DNA from: Branchinecta lynchi
Taxonomy: Eukaryota; Arthropoda; Branchiopoda; Anostraca; Branchinectidae
Reading direction: 5' to 3'
Assembly (NCBI GenBank): GCA_023053575.1
Contig: JAKZAP010000018.1
Coordinates: 20,426,202-20,490,201 of the forward strand
DNA length: 64,000 bases
Below the pieces are notes generated by a model. It did not search any database, was not told the origin of the DNA, and was given only the letters and a program-made list of their open reading frames with translations. Below are positions 27,132 to 42,100 of this stretch, in pieces; positions within the stretch are counted from its first letter, which is position 1; every line of letters starts with the position of its first letter. A program made the position numbers and the translations under genes.

Positions 27132-30100
27132 CTGATGGAAGAAAGGATTATATATCTCTAAATTAGTAGCTTTTTCCAGACTCTGTAGTATGCTGTAGAT
27201 TTCAAGGTAGCACACGCGAAAGAAGCAGGTCGACATTTACGGAGTGACTCACATGTATATTGTTTTTTTCACGTTTTATTATTATTAGTTAATGAAGGTT
27301 GGGTTGGGGGGGGGGGGGGGGGGGGGGGTAAAGAAAAAGAAATGACAAGTTTAAGACGAGAAATGTGTGTCATCGTTTGTAATAGGTGAGTAAAAGTTGT
27401 GGACTGCACAGGACACGGTTAAGCCCTTCTTGGGAGTGTTATGTTTGTTGTTTCGTTTAAAAAAATGTTGAAATGTTGAAATTAAAATGAAGTACATCGC
27501 AGAAAAAAGAAGAAGAGTAAAAGTTGTGGACCGCACAGGACACGGTTGTGCCCTTCTTGGGAGCGTTATGTTTGTTGTTTCGTTTAAGAAAATGTTAAAA
27601 TGTTGAAATTAAAATGAAGTACATCGCAGGAAAAAAGAACTCACACGACCCTGGAGAGGACTGGGGGATCAGACTCTCCATCCAAAGCGTCAGCCAGGTT
27701 TTAGTAACTAGATTTGGTCGCGTTTCATTCATTAATTCCCTATCAGTATGTTCTTGTCTCCTATACTCCTGTTGGACAAAACTGACAAGGTCGGATTTCA
27801 TTGGCGTTATAGAATCGTGTTACTACATCAAGCCTCGAGGAGAACTGGAAAGAATTTGAATCAGGAAACAGGACTGACAATGAAGAACTGACTAGGAACA
27901 AATGAACCGCGGCACCCACTTTCAGTCATCAGACTTACGTGGAGACCACCCCAGACAAGTCTCCTTGAGGTTACAACTGTTCACTAGACAGTGAAATAAA
28001 CTCTTCCGACAGAGCGCAACTTTGATCAGTTATCCTCGGATAGAAGAACCTGATGGTTTGTATTTCAGCTTGTTATTCTTCATTGACAAGCCGACTCTAA
28101 ACCCACAACTGATACCCATTTTTAACAAGTGAATAATATAGTGCGTAAATAATTGTAATTTAGTGGTCGAAATCCTGTGCATTTTCTATAGTATTTATGT
28201 GTCCATTGAATGGACCAGATGGGTTAGGTATAGTTCTGTTTTATACATTATTTTGTCCTCCTCACTTCTGAGGGCAATAAATGAATAAATGAATAAATAA
28301 ACTTTTTGCTATTGTATTTCTAGCAACAATGTAAGGCTAAAGTTGGAAGAAGAACTTAGCTACGTTAGAAACTTGACAAAGCTCTGTCACGTTCTCATCG
28401 CAAACGAATAAGAACCTGCTATATGGCTGATCCGGGGATGTCGTGTTTTGCTGAAGCCCGTACTCTTTTACTAGAGAGCATCGATGACCTATGCAGTGTT
28501 GTCTACGAAAGTCCCCAATAGATACATCCCCTAGGCGAAACGACCCCGCAGCAAAACCTCCCATCGCGAAACTTCCCCATCACAAAACGTCACCACGGGG
28601 ACGTTTAGCTGGGGACGTTTCGCAGGTGTTTCCTGCATACAGCTATTTCTCGTTCAGGAGCGTGAAAAATGAGGAACGTGAACAAATACTATAGGCGTAT
28701 TCTCGCCGTTCCCCGAGGACTCCACTTGAGGAGGCCTACTCGGAAATTTTGTTTGTCCCGGGGACTCACTCCCCGTATTCTCGCGAATCCCCACGGACGG
28801 GGAATGCTCCGATTATCATCACCATCATCAAAAAGGACTCCCTTTCATATGCGGAGGGGAATCAATTTTTGCTGGTGTTGGTGCATGTAAAATTAATTGA
28901 AAAGAATCAGAATAAACAAAAAGAAAAATTTAGTCTATCCAGACTAGTTTTGTCAACTGCACATTTTTTGTTAGAACAAAATCCATTTCAGAAGCATTCC
29001 CCGTGTTTTCGTCGTTTTCCGAGGCGGAGTCCACGTGGAGTGACTCCCTCTCTTCTCGCCGTTCCCTTCGATTCCCCTAGGATTCCTCGGGGAACGGCGA
29101 GAATACGCCTTATCTTATAAATTCCTGGTAAAAATAGCATTACGCGAAACATGCGAAAATGAAAAACCCTCAATAAAGTTGATTGCTTACAATATGGCAG
29201 AGGTGCCGACCATTCGCCGTTTGGCTTGCATACAACAAGACTGCGACCTTCCATGGCGTAGTGTCGGTTGCATCGATAACGTATTCTCTCCCCGACGCGG
29301 TGGGTCATACCCTCTTCAACGTAGCCGTTCAAGGGGGGCAAAGGAGGGGGACAGATGACATCTGAGGAATAAGAATTCTTTAGTAAATATGAGAATATCC
29401 TACCAACGAAAAAGACAACCAAGTTCTATGGCTGGTTCGTAACCGCAGGTACCTATATGAAGATCAGCGGGAAAAAATTGTTAACCTTTGGTAACGTCAT
29501 GCTCAACATTACATTACCACTGCTACCTTATTAGGCGGTAATATCAGACACATTCTTAACGGGTAACAACAAAGAACTTAGCCTCCTGCCGAAAATACAA
29601 TACCAATTTCCAATTCCAAAAAGGTGAGAGGGTATGGGGACTACGCTGTAGCCCTTTCACCCCTTTGACATCAAATTCGTATTTTCAGAGGTTCATCAAT
29701 CCAGCGTCTTCTTTAGGATATGAATCATCGTAGTATAGATCGGCCTTTCAGTATGCGAAGCAAGTTGCATATTGATCATTGAATCAAATGCTTCTATACC
29801 GTTTCTTCTCGTTTATCATATGAAATTTTCAGCGATGTATTCTGACGTTTTTCTTGTTTCTTTTTTATTAAACCCCGTCTTTTAACCTTGGAAAACAAAT
29901 CGTACAAGACCCAAACCCTACGCCCCATCCTGCCCCCTGATTTCCCCGCAATTAGAGTTATAGCCGGTCTTCACCTCCCGGAACTTCCGGAATCTGGGCT
30001 TCCAGATTATTCTTTGACGTCTTCTGTAAATTGCATCTAGAATATGAACCGGTCCAAAAGTATATCAAAATAATCCTTTTTAACTTCCAGATTTCTGGAT

Positions 30101-33100
30101 TTTTAAGTATCTGAGCAGAAATTAAAAAAAAATCTCGGAAAATCTGGGAACCCAGATTCCGGAAGGTGAAGACTCAACTTTAGGCCTGACAGAGTAGTTT
30201 CGCAACCGATTCCGGTAATAGAGAGATTGCACCCTACCCGATGAAAACGGATATTGCTACATCATCATCACAGGATCATAACAACAAAATTTAAAATTGG
30301 GAGGTATAGGACTTTCAACTTTGAAATTAAATTATCGGCGTATAATCATCACTCTGAGCCAGGGACTTGCTGGAAATGTTAATTGGGCTATTCATTAACC
30401 GTATAATTCTATTTTTGCAAAAGAGTTTCCATGGAAGTAAGAGCTTGAAGGCTTCAAAGTTTGAACACAAAAACGGAGTCTCGAATCCTATTGGTCGGCG
30501 ATGACTGGGATTTGAAAAATAAAGTGTCATAATTGACTAATAGGACGTGACTCCGTCTTTGCTTACAAAACTTTGATGCCTTCAAACTCTTACTTCCATG
30601 GAAACTCTTTTGCAAAAATAGAATTATACGGTTAAGGAATAGTCCAATTAACATTTCCAGCAAGTCCCTGGCTCAGAGTGATGATAAAACGACGATAATT
30701 TAATTTCAAAGTAAAAAATCCTATACTTACTAGTGTTAATTTCTTTTGTTACTATCCCGTCCGTTTTCGTCGGGTATGGTGCAATCTCTCTCTACAACCG
30801 GTCACATGCTCTCATGCTCGGTATCAGCGTAGCTTCGTGCCCTCATTCGTGACCCGGCTCAATTCTGAAGCAGTTTGATCAACTGCTAGTATATAAATAT
30901 TTGTCTTAAAGCACATCTCTTACTAGAAATTATCTTTGCATTATGAAATGAATCAGAAATTTTTTTTTGCAAAAATATCGTTACTTTCCACCTGAGTTTA
31001 GCGATTTTCTTGTTAGCGCTTGTCGATTCTATCCAGCCTTCCTGCTTTCTGACGCGGCGGCTGGGCGCAAAAGATTTGAAAACTAAACCAGCCGTGGTTA
31101 AAAAGACGAAAAACTAAGCAAATAAAAATAGACAAAAACAGAAGATTCTCATAGCCTTATGTTTGAAGGAGTAGTCAGTGGACGTCGAAGATTCCGGCCA
31201 ACTTTACGTTGTGTGACGGGGAAAACTCAGCACGGCGGAAAAAGCGCTAAAAATTCGTAGGCACAAAACTAAACAATGAAGAAAGGTGGATTTAGAAGCG
31301 TATAATTCCATAAAGGAGCTAGGTATATTATAAAAGGCAGAATAATCAAGAGGGGTCCTTTAAGTTTTCTATTTTCCTTTGAATTTTAATTAACCTATAC
31401 TGCGGTCTGAGTATCTTGTTTTGTTGTTGTTGTTGTATTTATTCACTTTACGTTTGACGTCATTTTGTCTTGTTATAGTTATTTTTGTTGACCAAAAACC
31501 GAAAATTCGGTTAGTCCGTGAGTGGTTTGCAAAAAAACTTAATCGAGAATTGTATTTTCAGATGGCTCCGAGTCTAAAAGTGTGTACCTTTACAGACGGG
31601 TGGCGTAGCCGTCCAGTTCCCATGCTCTGTACATGTGACAACCGAAATATTTGGATTCAAGCCGAATCCCCTTGGGCAGGAAAACTTAGCCTCACTATGA
31701 AGGGTTAGTCCAGTGACCAGGGTGTCGACGCGGGGATCCCTGGACTCTGGGATGTCGCAGAGGATGACTTCGCAGGAAGGACTCGGCGACGACCAGACAC
31801 CTGACATTAATAAAGAAATCAGCTGTACAGTCTTGCCATTGAAGAGCTGGAGAGAAGGTCAGGATGACCCACTCATGGACTGGAATTACTGCCAGATCCG
31901 GTCGGCATCAGAGCAAAATAACACTAGGGGGTAGCGCCAATACCTATGCTTTCCATACTTTGCAAACGGGCCATACTCCTGGTGCCGCCCACTACGCTTG
32001 CGACATTTAAAGCGAAACAATGGAGGCTTTATCATTTTGTTTGCTATGTTCAGAATGTGAAGTTATCGGAGCCAGCGCTGGTGAACGGCTGAGTGAGTTT
32101 CAGTAGGGACGTTCTCTATCAGTAGTGGTGCTGGTGTCGCTGCTATTCGAGTGTGTGGGACTTCTTTCAAGTTTTGGTGCTACTCCCTAGCGTTTATTTT
32201 TCGTACCACTCTGTACGAAAAGGTCGTTTTATGAATAATGGCAGCCAGGTGGACGTCGTATTACGAGAAGGATCTCGAACATATTTAGGCTAGCGAGTAT
32301 TTACGCGTTCACGACAAAGTCAAATTCGGCGTCCTCGCTGTGATAGTTACTTTATGAACAATTTCTACTCAAATTTAAAAATCCGACAGGAAATCTAGAT
32401 CGTCTCTCCGCAAATGTAATCGTCTTCCAGCATCCAAAACCCTGGAACATACAAAATTGCTAATAGCTTTTCTTGCAAATTTTGTTAGCATTATGTAGAT
32501 TTGACTCGGCCTTGGGAGATAACCCGTTCTCAGGCACTGGTGAGTTACCAAGTGTGAAAGGAAGATAAAGCCTTGCTTGACAACAGTAGAAATTACCTAT
32601 TTCTTTCTGACCTAGCAACCAGGCTGTAACTATTGTCAAGCAAACTCTGGGTCTCATTGAAAGATGGCCATTGAACACGAATCCAACCCCCCTCCCCCAA
32701 CCTCAATAGAGGTACACGGCCGAACTAGATCTTCACTTGTGATTCGGATTGATTGCAACACTGGTCAGAGTAAAGGAGTGAGCGTTGGCCCGTGTCGTTC
32801 GGGTCTATTCAGGTCGCTCGGCGTGAGAATAGACCTTGTTAAGCCTTGTCCTAATCGGTGTTGTAAGGTGTATTACGGCGTATAAAGCTTATTACAGATT
32901 CCTCTTTTCCTCGGGGCGCGCTGTAATAAGGCGAATAAGGAAAATAGAGCTTGGCTCTATTCTTCCTTATGCAGAGCCAATCAGATCGCTTGGTTGGTTC
33001 CGCCAGCGGGCCGAGGAGAGGCGCAGCGTCGTCAGGGTTGCCAAAGAAAGCAAAACAGTTCTACTTTGTTGGAAGCTAAAGAAACAACTTTTCTTAAAAA

Positions 33101-36100
33101 AACACGTTTTTGTTCTATTGCGACGGCTTTTCGTCAGTTCGAGGATCAATACTGTCCATCCGTTATTTTAATAGCTTTTTTTACAGTATAATGTGCGTTA
33201 TATTGTACTTGTGTACTTCAAGTAGTACTAAGAACCTTTTCGGATATTTTAGAGCTCGAAAAATTGTATTACCTTGGCAACACCGGATGCCGCATTGATA
33301 AGAACCTCTTGGGTTGTATTTGAACAGGCGTGTGCATTAAGACGTAAACATCGCGTATAGCGCTATTCACCTTATTACACCTATTAGGACAATGCTTTAG
33401 TCTCTTTGGGTTAGCCTATTCTGGTTAGTCCTTTTAGGTCAGCGTCAGTGTGAAAGCAGCTTAAAGCAGTGCGTTATGGAGGCAAGGCCCGCGAAAGAAA
33501 GGATGTTTAAGGAAGATAAAAGCTATCCTGGAAACAGTACACAGTACCTGATTGGAGGCATATTGCACTTTTCTCGCCAACCAAACGGAAGCCTTCGGCG
33601 CAAGAGTAGACAACTTGTTGGCCAGCGTGTCTCCCGGTGACGTTGACGAACAAAGGAGGGAAGATGTCGTCCCGTATTGCACACGTCACATCTGAGGTGA
33701 AAGAAACTTTAAAGGACCCGTCTTACTTGTAATACTAACGCAACCTACTTCCATAATCACTCCATATATTTCTAAACCCGGAGACCCCAATTTCGTACTC
33801 ATTCTAACCCCTCTAACAAAACCACGCTGATTTTCTTAATTGCCGTATTTTGCTACCTTCGATGTGTATCGCGCTGTCAACGGCTGTCTGCGAGAAGTTT
33901 TTCCATCACAAAAACCGGTTATATAAATTGTTTCCCTGTTTTCGCTACAAGTCAACGGGTCTCGGAAAAGGCTTAAAACAGCAAAAACCGTGGGTTATTT
34001 GTTGAAAGCACAGCCTAGTTTTAAAGTATTCAAATATTTTAAAATACTGTAAATTGAAGAGTAAATACTGCGAGGGGTCCTTTAAACCAAACAAGCGCGA
34101 ACAAAATCTGTCGGAAAACTTGCGTCGGCGCGATTCCTCTCGGCATATTCGCTTTATATGATGCCAAATACAATAGCAAACACAAGTTCGTTCCAGGAGG
34201 ATATGAACAAAAAATTGCTAGTCGGAGTGAATAAGGTCCATGATGGAATTGTTACTGCTCCGATTTTTGTTGGTTTTATTGTTAGATAGTCTTCTACTAT
34301 TCTATTTTCTCGTTCGCTTGTTGAATTTGAGAAATAGTTGAGCAGGATTTACAATCCCATTGATATTTGGACGGGTTTTCCTCCCAATCCAATGCTCCCC
34401 GGGGCGTCCAGAGACCTTCCTTAGGGGGGTGCGGGGGGGGGGGGCGGCTTCAGAATTTTACCGGAGTTTTTCGAGGTTTTGCCAGAAACTGACCATCTCT
34501 GCAGAAACTCTAGAATACTGTTGTGTTCTGACTTCGATTATTTGTACAAACAACAGTGAACAAAAAATAGGCTCGTTAAAGTTTAACTGAAAAGGCAGCT
34601 TATTTTTACATCATATATTTGTGTAAAGATCGTTATGCAAAGCACAACCTAGATAAACTCTGGCTGTCCTTGAAAAAAGACCATGGGTCTCGAATCTAAT
34701 TTTACCAGCCTTATAAGAGACACACAGCCGAGCCAAACAGTCACTTGTGATTCAGATCAGAGCAGCATAACACAAGGGAGTATCGCCAAGACTTGACAAA
34801 ATTGACTCACACTTAAATAGCAGCGATACTAACACCACTAGCGATAGTGAACGTCCCTGATGAAACTCATTCAGTCGTTCACCAGCGCTGGCTCCGATAT
34901 CTTCATATTCTGGACACAGCAAAAAATTGATACAATCTCCATTGTTTCCTTGCTTTATGCGGACCGAACCTTTTCTTTACTAGAAATTTCTAAACCTGTA
35001 AGTTTACCTCGCTGTAAATGCCGCAAGCGTAGTGGGCGGCGCTACGAATATGACCCATTTGCAAAGCATGGAAAGCATAGGTCTTGGCGCTACTCCCTAC
35101 TGTTATTTTGCTCTGATTCAGATTGTGTAACGCTGATCAGGGTGAAGGTGTAGGTGTACGGCTGTGTCGTGGTTTACAAGGTGTAGTTCAGGTCAGTTGG
35201 TTAAGGTCTTTACCACAGGTCTGTTCAGTCAGTCTATGTACAAGTCAATCTTGTATTTGTTCAGGGTAGTCAGCTAGGGCCAGCCTGGTTTGACGAAGCT
35301 TACCTTTTTTTTGTTGTGTTGTCAGATCTCTTCTGGGTCTGAACAGTTATTTTAGCTTAAACTGATTATTTACCTTTTTCATAGTAAATTATTTATATTT
35401 CGTACTCGAGCGTCTTAAGGGTTCCCGTATGGAAATAATTCAAGTCCTCCTATTATGGGACATTGTTCCAATCGTAAACAGTTGAAAACAACTGGAAGTG
35501 ATCGTAAACAGTTGTTTTTTTACGATGGCAAACGGTTGTTTACGATTGGAAACGGTTGTTTACGTCAACGTAACAGTTGTTTCCGATCGTTTGCGATTGT
35601 AAACAGTTGTTAACGATTGTATTTTTACGACTGAAACCGACTGTTTCCGATCGTAATTTTACGATTGGAAGCAACTGTTTACAATCGTAAAAATACAATC
35701 GTTAACATCTGTTTACAATCGTAAAAATACAATCGTTAACATCTGTTTACAATCGCAAACAATTGGAAACAATTGTTTACAATCATAAACAACCGTTTCC
35801 AATCGTAAACAACTGTTTCCAATCGTAAACAACTGTTTCCAATCGTAAACAACTGTTTCCAATCGTAAACAACTGTTTCCAATCGTAAACAACTGTTTCC
35901 AATCGTAAACAACTGTTTCCAATCGTAAACAACTGTTTCCAATTGTAAACAACTGTTTCCAATTGTAAACAACTGTTTCCAATCGTAAACAACTGTTTCG
36001 AATCGTAAAAAAAAAAATTGTTTACGACCGTTTCCAATTGTTTTCATTGTTTATGATTGGAGAAATGTCCCATATTACGACGACTTGAATTATTTCCATA

Positions 36101-39100
36101 CGGGTTTCTCTGGGTTGTCCGCGTAAAGGGTTTACGGCGGACCATCGATAGACTCTACAGCCCCCAGAAACCCATCTCGGCTACCAGGCTATCAATCACT
36201 GGCAAAAATCGGTTTTCCAGTCAAGGAGGGCATTACGTTTGAATACACTGAAGTATTTTGACTCATCTGAGGGATTTTGTATTTTTCCACCCAGGGCTCT
36301 AGTAATGACATTCAGAGTGTACGTTGCTTGCACGACAAACAAAAATTGTACCGTGTTCTTCAAAACTGTGCGAACTGAATTTTTTTTGAAAACTTAGTTA
36401 ACTATACCATTGGAAAGAACATAGCTGATTTGGTATTCTGCTAAATTGTGTTAAGTGTTATATGACGACATGAGCACCATCTAACAGGTAGATTATTTTT
36501 AACTTTCTGAGTTCCTACTTTCTTCGTGCAGATGGCATACACAAAACTGGGCTCACAAATTTTGAAAATGTAGTTAGCACATTATGAAGAACACGGTACA
36601 ATTCATCCAGACACGGAGAATTTCGATTTATGCAAAGACCTGCATTTCCAGGGCTAAAGATGAAACATCGGAGAAGTTACGCCTGTAGAAAATTGGGAAA
36701 ATGATTTTAGGAACGTGTCCGAAAGCTCCGAAACGAGCGAAAATGCTGAATTAATTCAGGATTTTATGCAGCATTTTGCTTTCGGACTTAAATTTTCGCT
36801 CAGTTAATGCAGCATTAATGCAGCATAAAATTCATCGAAAAATTCAACAAGGGTGCTAAATTTTATGCTGAATTTTCAAGAAGAAACGGGGGAGCACGGC
36901 GATTCTCCTAGTATCTTCCTAGAAATGTTTTCTTTCTAGAACAAATTGCCACACAAAATTTTCGTAATGTTATCTAGGTCGAATTTCCGTCTGAGCGGCG
37001 ACAGACTTTACGGAGCATACTTTGCGAAAAACTTTACGAAGTCTGAGTCGTCCTTACTATAGCTAATTCTTTTTTCCTCTTCTTCTTCCCAACTTATACT
37101 TCGGTATTTTAAAGTCTCAGAGAAGAAATAAAGGTAACAGCTGTCGGACAAAAATAAATAAATATATATTATTAAATGCAGCATTTACAGCACTAAAAAG
37201 CTTTCGGACACGTTCTAGGATATGTCTTGCAATGACTACGATCTTTTTATTTTATTTTTCGTGATAAATGTTTTCAAGTCTACAGGGACAAACACATTGA
37301 GGTACCACAAATCCGGAAGAATAAGTTCATTCCGTTATCTTCTAGAAGACTCACTGCCTGCGGAAAAAATCTGTTTTGCCTGAACAGTCAATTTCTAGCA
37401 CTAAAAAGCTTTCGGACACGTTCTAGGATATGTCTTGCAATGACTACGATCTTTTTATTTTATTTTTCGTGATAAATGTTTTCAAGTCTACAGGGACAAA
37501 CACATTGAGGTACCACAAATCCGAAAGAATAAGTTCATTCGGTTACCTTATAGAAGATTCACTACCTGCGGAAAAAATCTGTTTTGCCTCAACAGTCAAT
37601 TTCATGACTATAACACAATACGGCGGTCCAATCTTTCAACCATTTGTTATCCTTCTACAACGTCTAGCTTTTCTAGTCGTCATACAGGTGTGTTTTTCTT
37701 TACGATGCCTTACGCTAGAATTGTATTAATAACTTTTACAAACCCATCAGAATTAGTGAAGCGTCGTTTTTTATGCCACTGACATGTCTGATGCTTTTTT
37801 GAGAAATGCCAGGTTTATTTATATTTGCCATAAAAAATTGTACCTTACCTTACCTTACCTTATTCTATGTAATCAAATTATCCCTGGATAACGGACAAAC
37901 GAAGTAAAGCATGTTTATCGGGTTTTGATGAATAATTTGAGTGAATAAGTGAAATGTTACTAGACTGTTGGATATTGGCGCTATTCAATCAATCAATCAA
38001 TCAATAATTTTATTAACCCGTATAAAAATGGCACAGAACATGCCCATACGGAGTATATGAAAAACAATAAAGGAAAGAAAAAGATGAGACTAAACTAAAC
38101 GAAATGACTATACAAACGCACTATAATACGGATGGCACCAATTTAGAGAAGAGTCAAACTCGGCACGGCGTTGGGCCACAGCCACGGAGGGGTCAGTAAC
38201 TCCGCAAAGCTGCGTAACTTTGCGGTTACGAGCCCATGGGGGAAGGCCGAGTAGGTACTTAGCATATTTATAAAACAATTTACGAATGGTCCTTAAATCA
38301 GTTGTGCTAAATAACTTCCAAAAAGGAGATAGGGCTAGAATGTGGGGGATTGTGTAAGCATTGTAAAGTCTAGCCAAAATAGGTCTACTATAACGGGTTT
38401 TAGCACTGACTAATAGACCGTAAGCTGCTCTAGCCTTCGCGCCGAAATGTATTGGGTTAAACTTTAAGATTGTCACCTAAAACTAAGAGGTCTTCAACCC
38501 GCGATGCCAAAGCATCGTAGCTGACGTATCCGTTTTATGCATTGCTTATATATATGGACTGGGCAGGCACCACACAGGCTCCCCTCTACGGTAGAGGAAA
38601 ATAGGAAATTTTTCTCGAAACAGCGTGATTTCACACACACATCTGTTTTCCCCCTGACGTTCCAAAAAATAGCAGGACAAGACAGTAAAACAAACTAGTG
38701 CCTGTCAGAGGACGAACCGTAAGGTTCATGAACTCGTTCGTGCCCTTTTTTACAGAGACTTTTAACAAAGCGAATAACTAGTGTAATTTATTTATTTTAT
38801 TAATGTACGACCAGCGTAATGTAGCATCTTCTAACGAAGAAAGCTACGAAGTTGGTTTATCAATAAACGATTTGATTTGATGATTTGATTTTTGCACTAG
38901 ATAAACCTGATGCGGAAGTGATCAGAAAAAGCTTCGTTTGACGTTTCCTTGTTAGTCTGACATTCTAGTTTTGTTTAGCAAAGAAAGGGAACAGCAACTG
39001 AACTGAATCGCCCGAGGTCCGTAGGCAAGTTTCTTTTTCACAAACTTTCGCACGAAGTACACCAGAGACAGAAAAGGATATTACCGTAGGATTGAAATAC

Positions 39101-42100
39101 TCCTTCGTATAGGGGGTCGCTAGACAAAACTCGAGGGGTGTGGCAGGGGCGTTTGTCATTCTGACAAAATATGGTTAAGAAATCTTCGTATCCGGACGAC
39201 TAGAAATAGCCTGCCTCTTTATGTCAATCTGGCAAGCTCGAAACATGCGATTGAGAATGCATTCTTTAAGTCTCAAACACTCGAGAACCCGGAACCGCCG
39301 ATGTCCAAGCTGGATGTCAACTCAGTTTCTTGGTAACCATGAACTAGCCTTACTGACTTTTCGGGGTGTACTGCCAGCCCCCCATTTAGCTTTCCTGGCT
39401 GAGCGCCCAGTTTAGCTTTTTTCTTTCTTCGACGGGGGGCCTCCCCCTTTAGCGACGCCCCTGCCGGCGCTGCCTACGTATTTCAATCAGTCAAATCAAT
39501 CAATAATGGCAGTACTTTCACAATACTCCTTATTGGACGATCTCACGCTCACCATTCAACTACCGTTAGCATGGCCGAACTAACAGCAACAATCTTCAAG
39601 CTATTTAAAAAAAAAAACAAGGGATTAGTTTGTTCGAGTATATAGTACAACCAGTTAGAAACAGGCCAAAACATACCTTTAACCAGTAAGGAAATACTGT
39701 TCGCGTGTCCATGTGGGGTCGCACAGGTAAAAATCCCAGTGTCCTCGTACTTTGCGTAGATCACAGATATCCGATAATTTCGGTCCCGTTCCAAACGAGA
39801 CATTGACCAACCTACAGGAGAAGGTGATGTATTTAGTTCTGTTTGACAGTAGGATCCGAGGAGGATTCAACCTTTAAAAGAAGCAGTTCATCGTTAAAAA
39901 TGATCAAATTGGTAATTACTTGCCGCTAAAACTTTGCAGACAATAACCGATGATTTAAAAACGTACGAGGAAAGATATATATATAGGCCTATAGGTTCTA
40001 GGGTACAGAAAGCTCCGTGGCGTAAATAGCGCTACTGACATTCCCAGGACTGCACAGGACTTGTCCAAACCGCAGAGGAAGCTTCTTGCCGGGTCAGTCA
40101 CTCTGTCTAATCGTGCGTGTTTTTTTTTATGTAGTTTCGTTGTAGTTTCACTGTAGTTTGACTTACTTTTGTTTCAGTTATGAAAGCACAGAATGTGTAA
40201 TGGACAAATAAAAAGGTACTCATACTGTACTTTCATAACTGAAATTAAAGTACGACAAATTACAGTGAAACTACACCGAAACTACATAAAAGAAACGCAC
40301 CTTAAAAGAGGCAGGTAATACTCAGTTTCTCCTATAAACCATTTTTGAATTCACTGGTGGCTGCTCCCTAGTGTCATAAACCCTGAGCGTGTTCCACCCT
40401 TCTAACAATAGTTACTATTAGTTACTATTTCCGTTCCATCCTCACGAAAAGTTACTACGCTGACCGTTCCAACCTTCTCGAAATAGTAACTAATAGTTAC
40501 TATTTGCTTACCATGCTCGGGAGCGTGGTAAGCGTAGTAACTACGCATCTCTGGAACGTGATTGGTCGAATTCGCCCGTGGCATGATATTCTGCTGGAAA
40601 ACAGAAAAATCGTTCCAGCCTTGACGGCAGAAAGCCATAATTGGTGACGTCATGCGTAGTAACTACGAATACGCTACCTGTGTCTGTTTTTACCCCAACA
40701 GTGCGGACACACCAGAACTTGGTCGGGAGGCAAGTTCTGGTGAGAAGTCACCAGGAGACGCTGAGACCAAATACCTGCTTATAGAGGAAACACCAGACAC
40801 TTGTGAGTAAAAAAAAAAAAAAAAAAAAAGTACGGCAAATTATAATGCTACCAGTGTTACAATGGCGAATAACAGGAGCAGTACAAATTTATTAAGCGAA
40901 CCACCTAATGGTGGTTTTTAAAAAAAGTTACCATCAAACGACATGGTTTCACTTGTACTTTAACGGCCATCATTAACTATCTGTTACTGATCATGCCAAC
41001 TAGCTGCTGTGATACCTTTGGAGACCTAGGATACCTGGGATAGAGGAAACACCAGACATTGGTGAGTAAAAAAACAACAGAAAAAGTACCGTACTTTATA
41101 ACGCTACCAGTGTTACAATGGTGAGTAACAGGAGCAGTACAAATTTACTAAGCGAAGACAAAATCAAAATAGTGGTTTTTAAAAAAGTTACCATCAAACG
41201 AGCGGGTTTCACTTGTACTTTAACGGCCATTGTTAACTATCTGTTACTGATCATGCCAACTAGCTGCTGTGATACCTTTGGAGACCTAGGATACCTGTTA
41301 CAGGTAGAGGAAACACCAGACACTGGTGAGTAAGAAAACAACAGAAAAAGTACCGCACTTTATAATGCTACCAGTGTTACAATGGTGAGTAACAGGAACA
41401 GTAAAAATTTACTAAACGAAGACGAAATCAAAATAGTGGTTTTTAAAATAAGTTACCATCAAACGAGAGGGTTTCACTTGTACTTTAACGGCCATCATTA
41501 ACTATCTGTTACTGATCATGCCAACTAGCTGCTATGATACCTTTGGAGACCTAGGATACCTGTTACGGATAGAGGAAACACCAGACACTGGTGAGTAAAA
41601 AACTGAAAAAGTACCGCGCCTTATGATGCGACCACTGTTACAATGGCGAGCACCAGGAACAGTGCAAATTTAATAAACGAAGACGAAATCACAATGGTGG
41701 TTTAAAAAAAAGTTACAATTAAACGAGATGCTTTCACTTGTACTTTAACGGCCATCATAAACTATCTGTTACTGTTCATGTCAACCCCGATGAAAACTTT
41801 TCGAGAATTAGTCGTATGTAGTTGTACAAAAAAGTAGCATGCAGTAGTAACTGTTGCTACTGCATGCTACTTCTAGCAAACTGGATGCTACTACAGCAAG
41901 ATTGGATGCCATCGGATACTACTACTTAAGATTAACCCAGTCGGAGGCATGTTAAATCAAAGTATTCCATACTACTACATATCAATACGTGCAACTTTTC
42001 TGTACAACTACAGTAGAGGTATGCTTATTTGAACACTTTTTTAACTGTTCCACTACCTTGGCTTTTTTACTTGCATATAAAAAAGTAAAATGGAAAAGAA

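Noticed and set aside
35713..36047. Repetitive WKQLFTIGNSC-type proteins
   Set aside because: They arise in all three minus frames of a 20-bp satellite.
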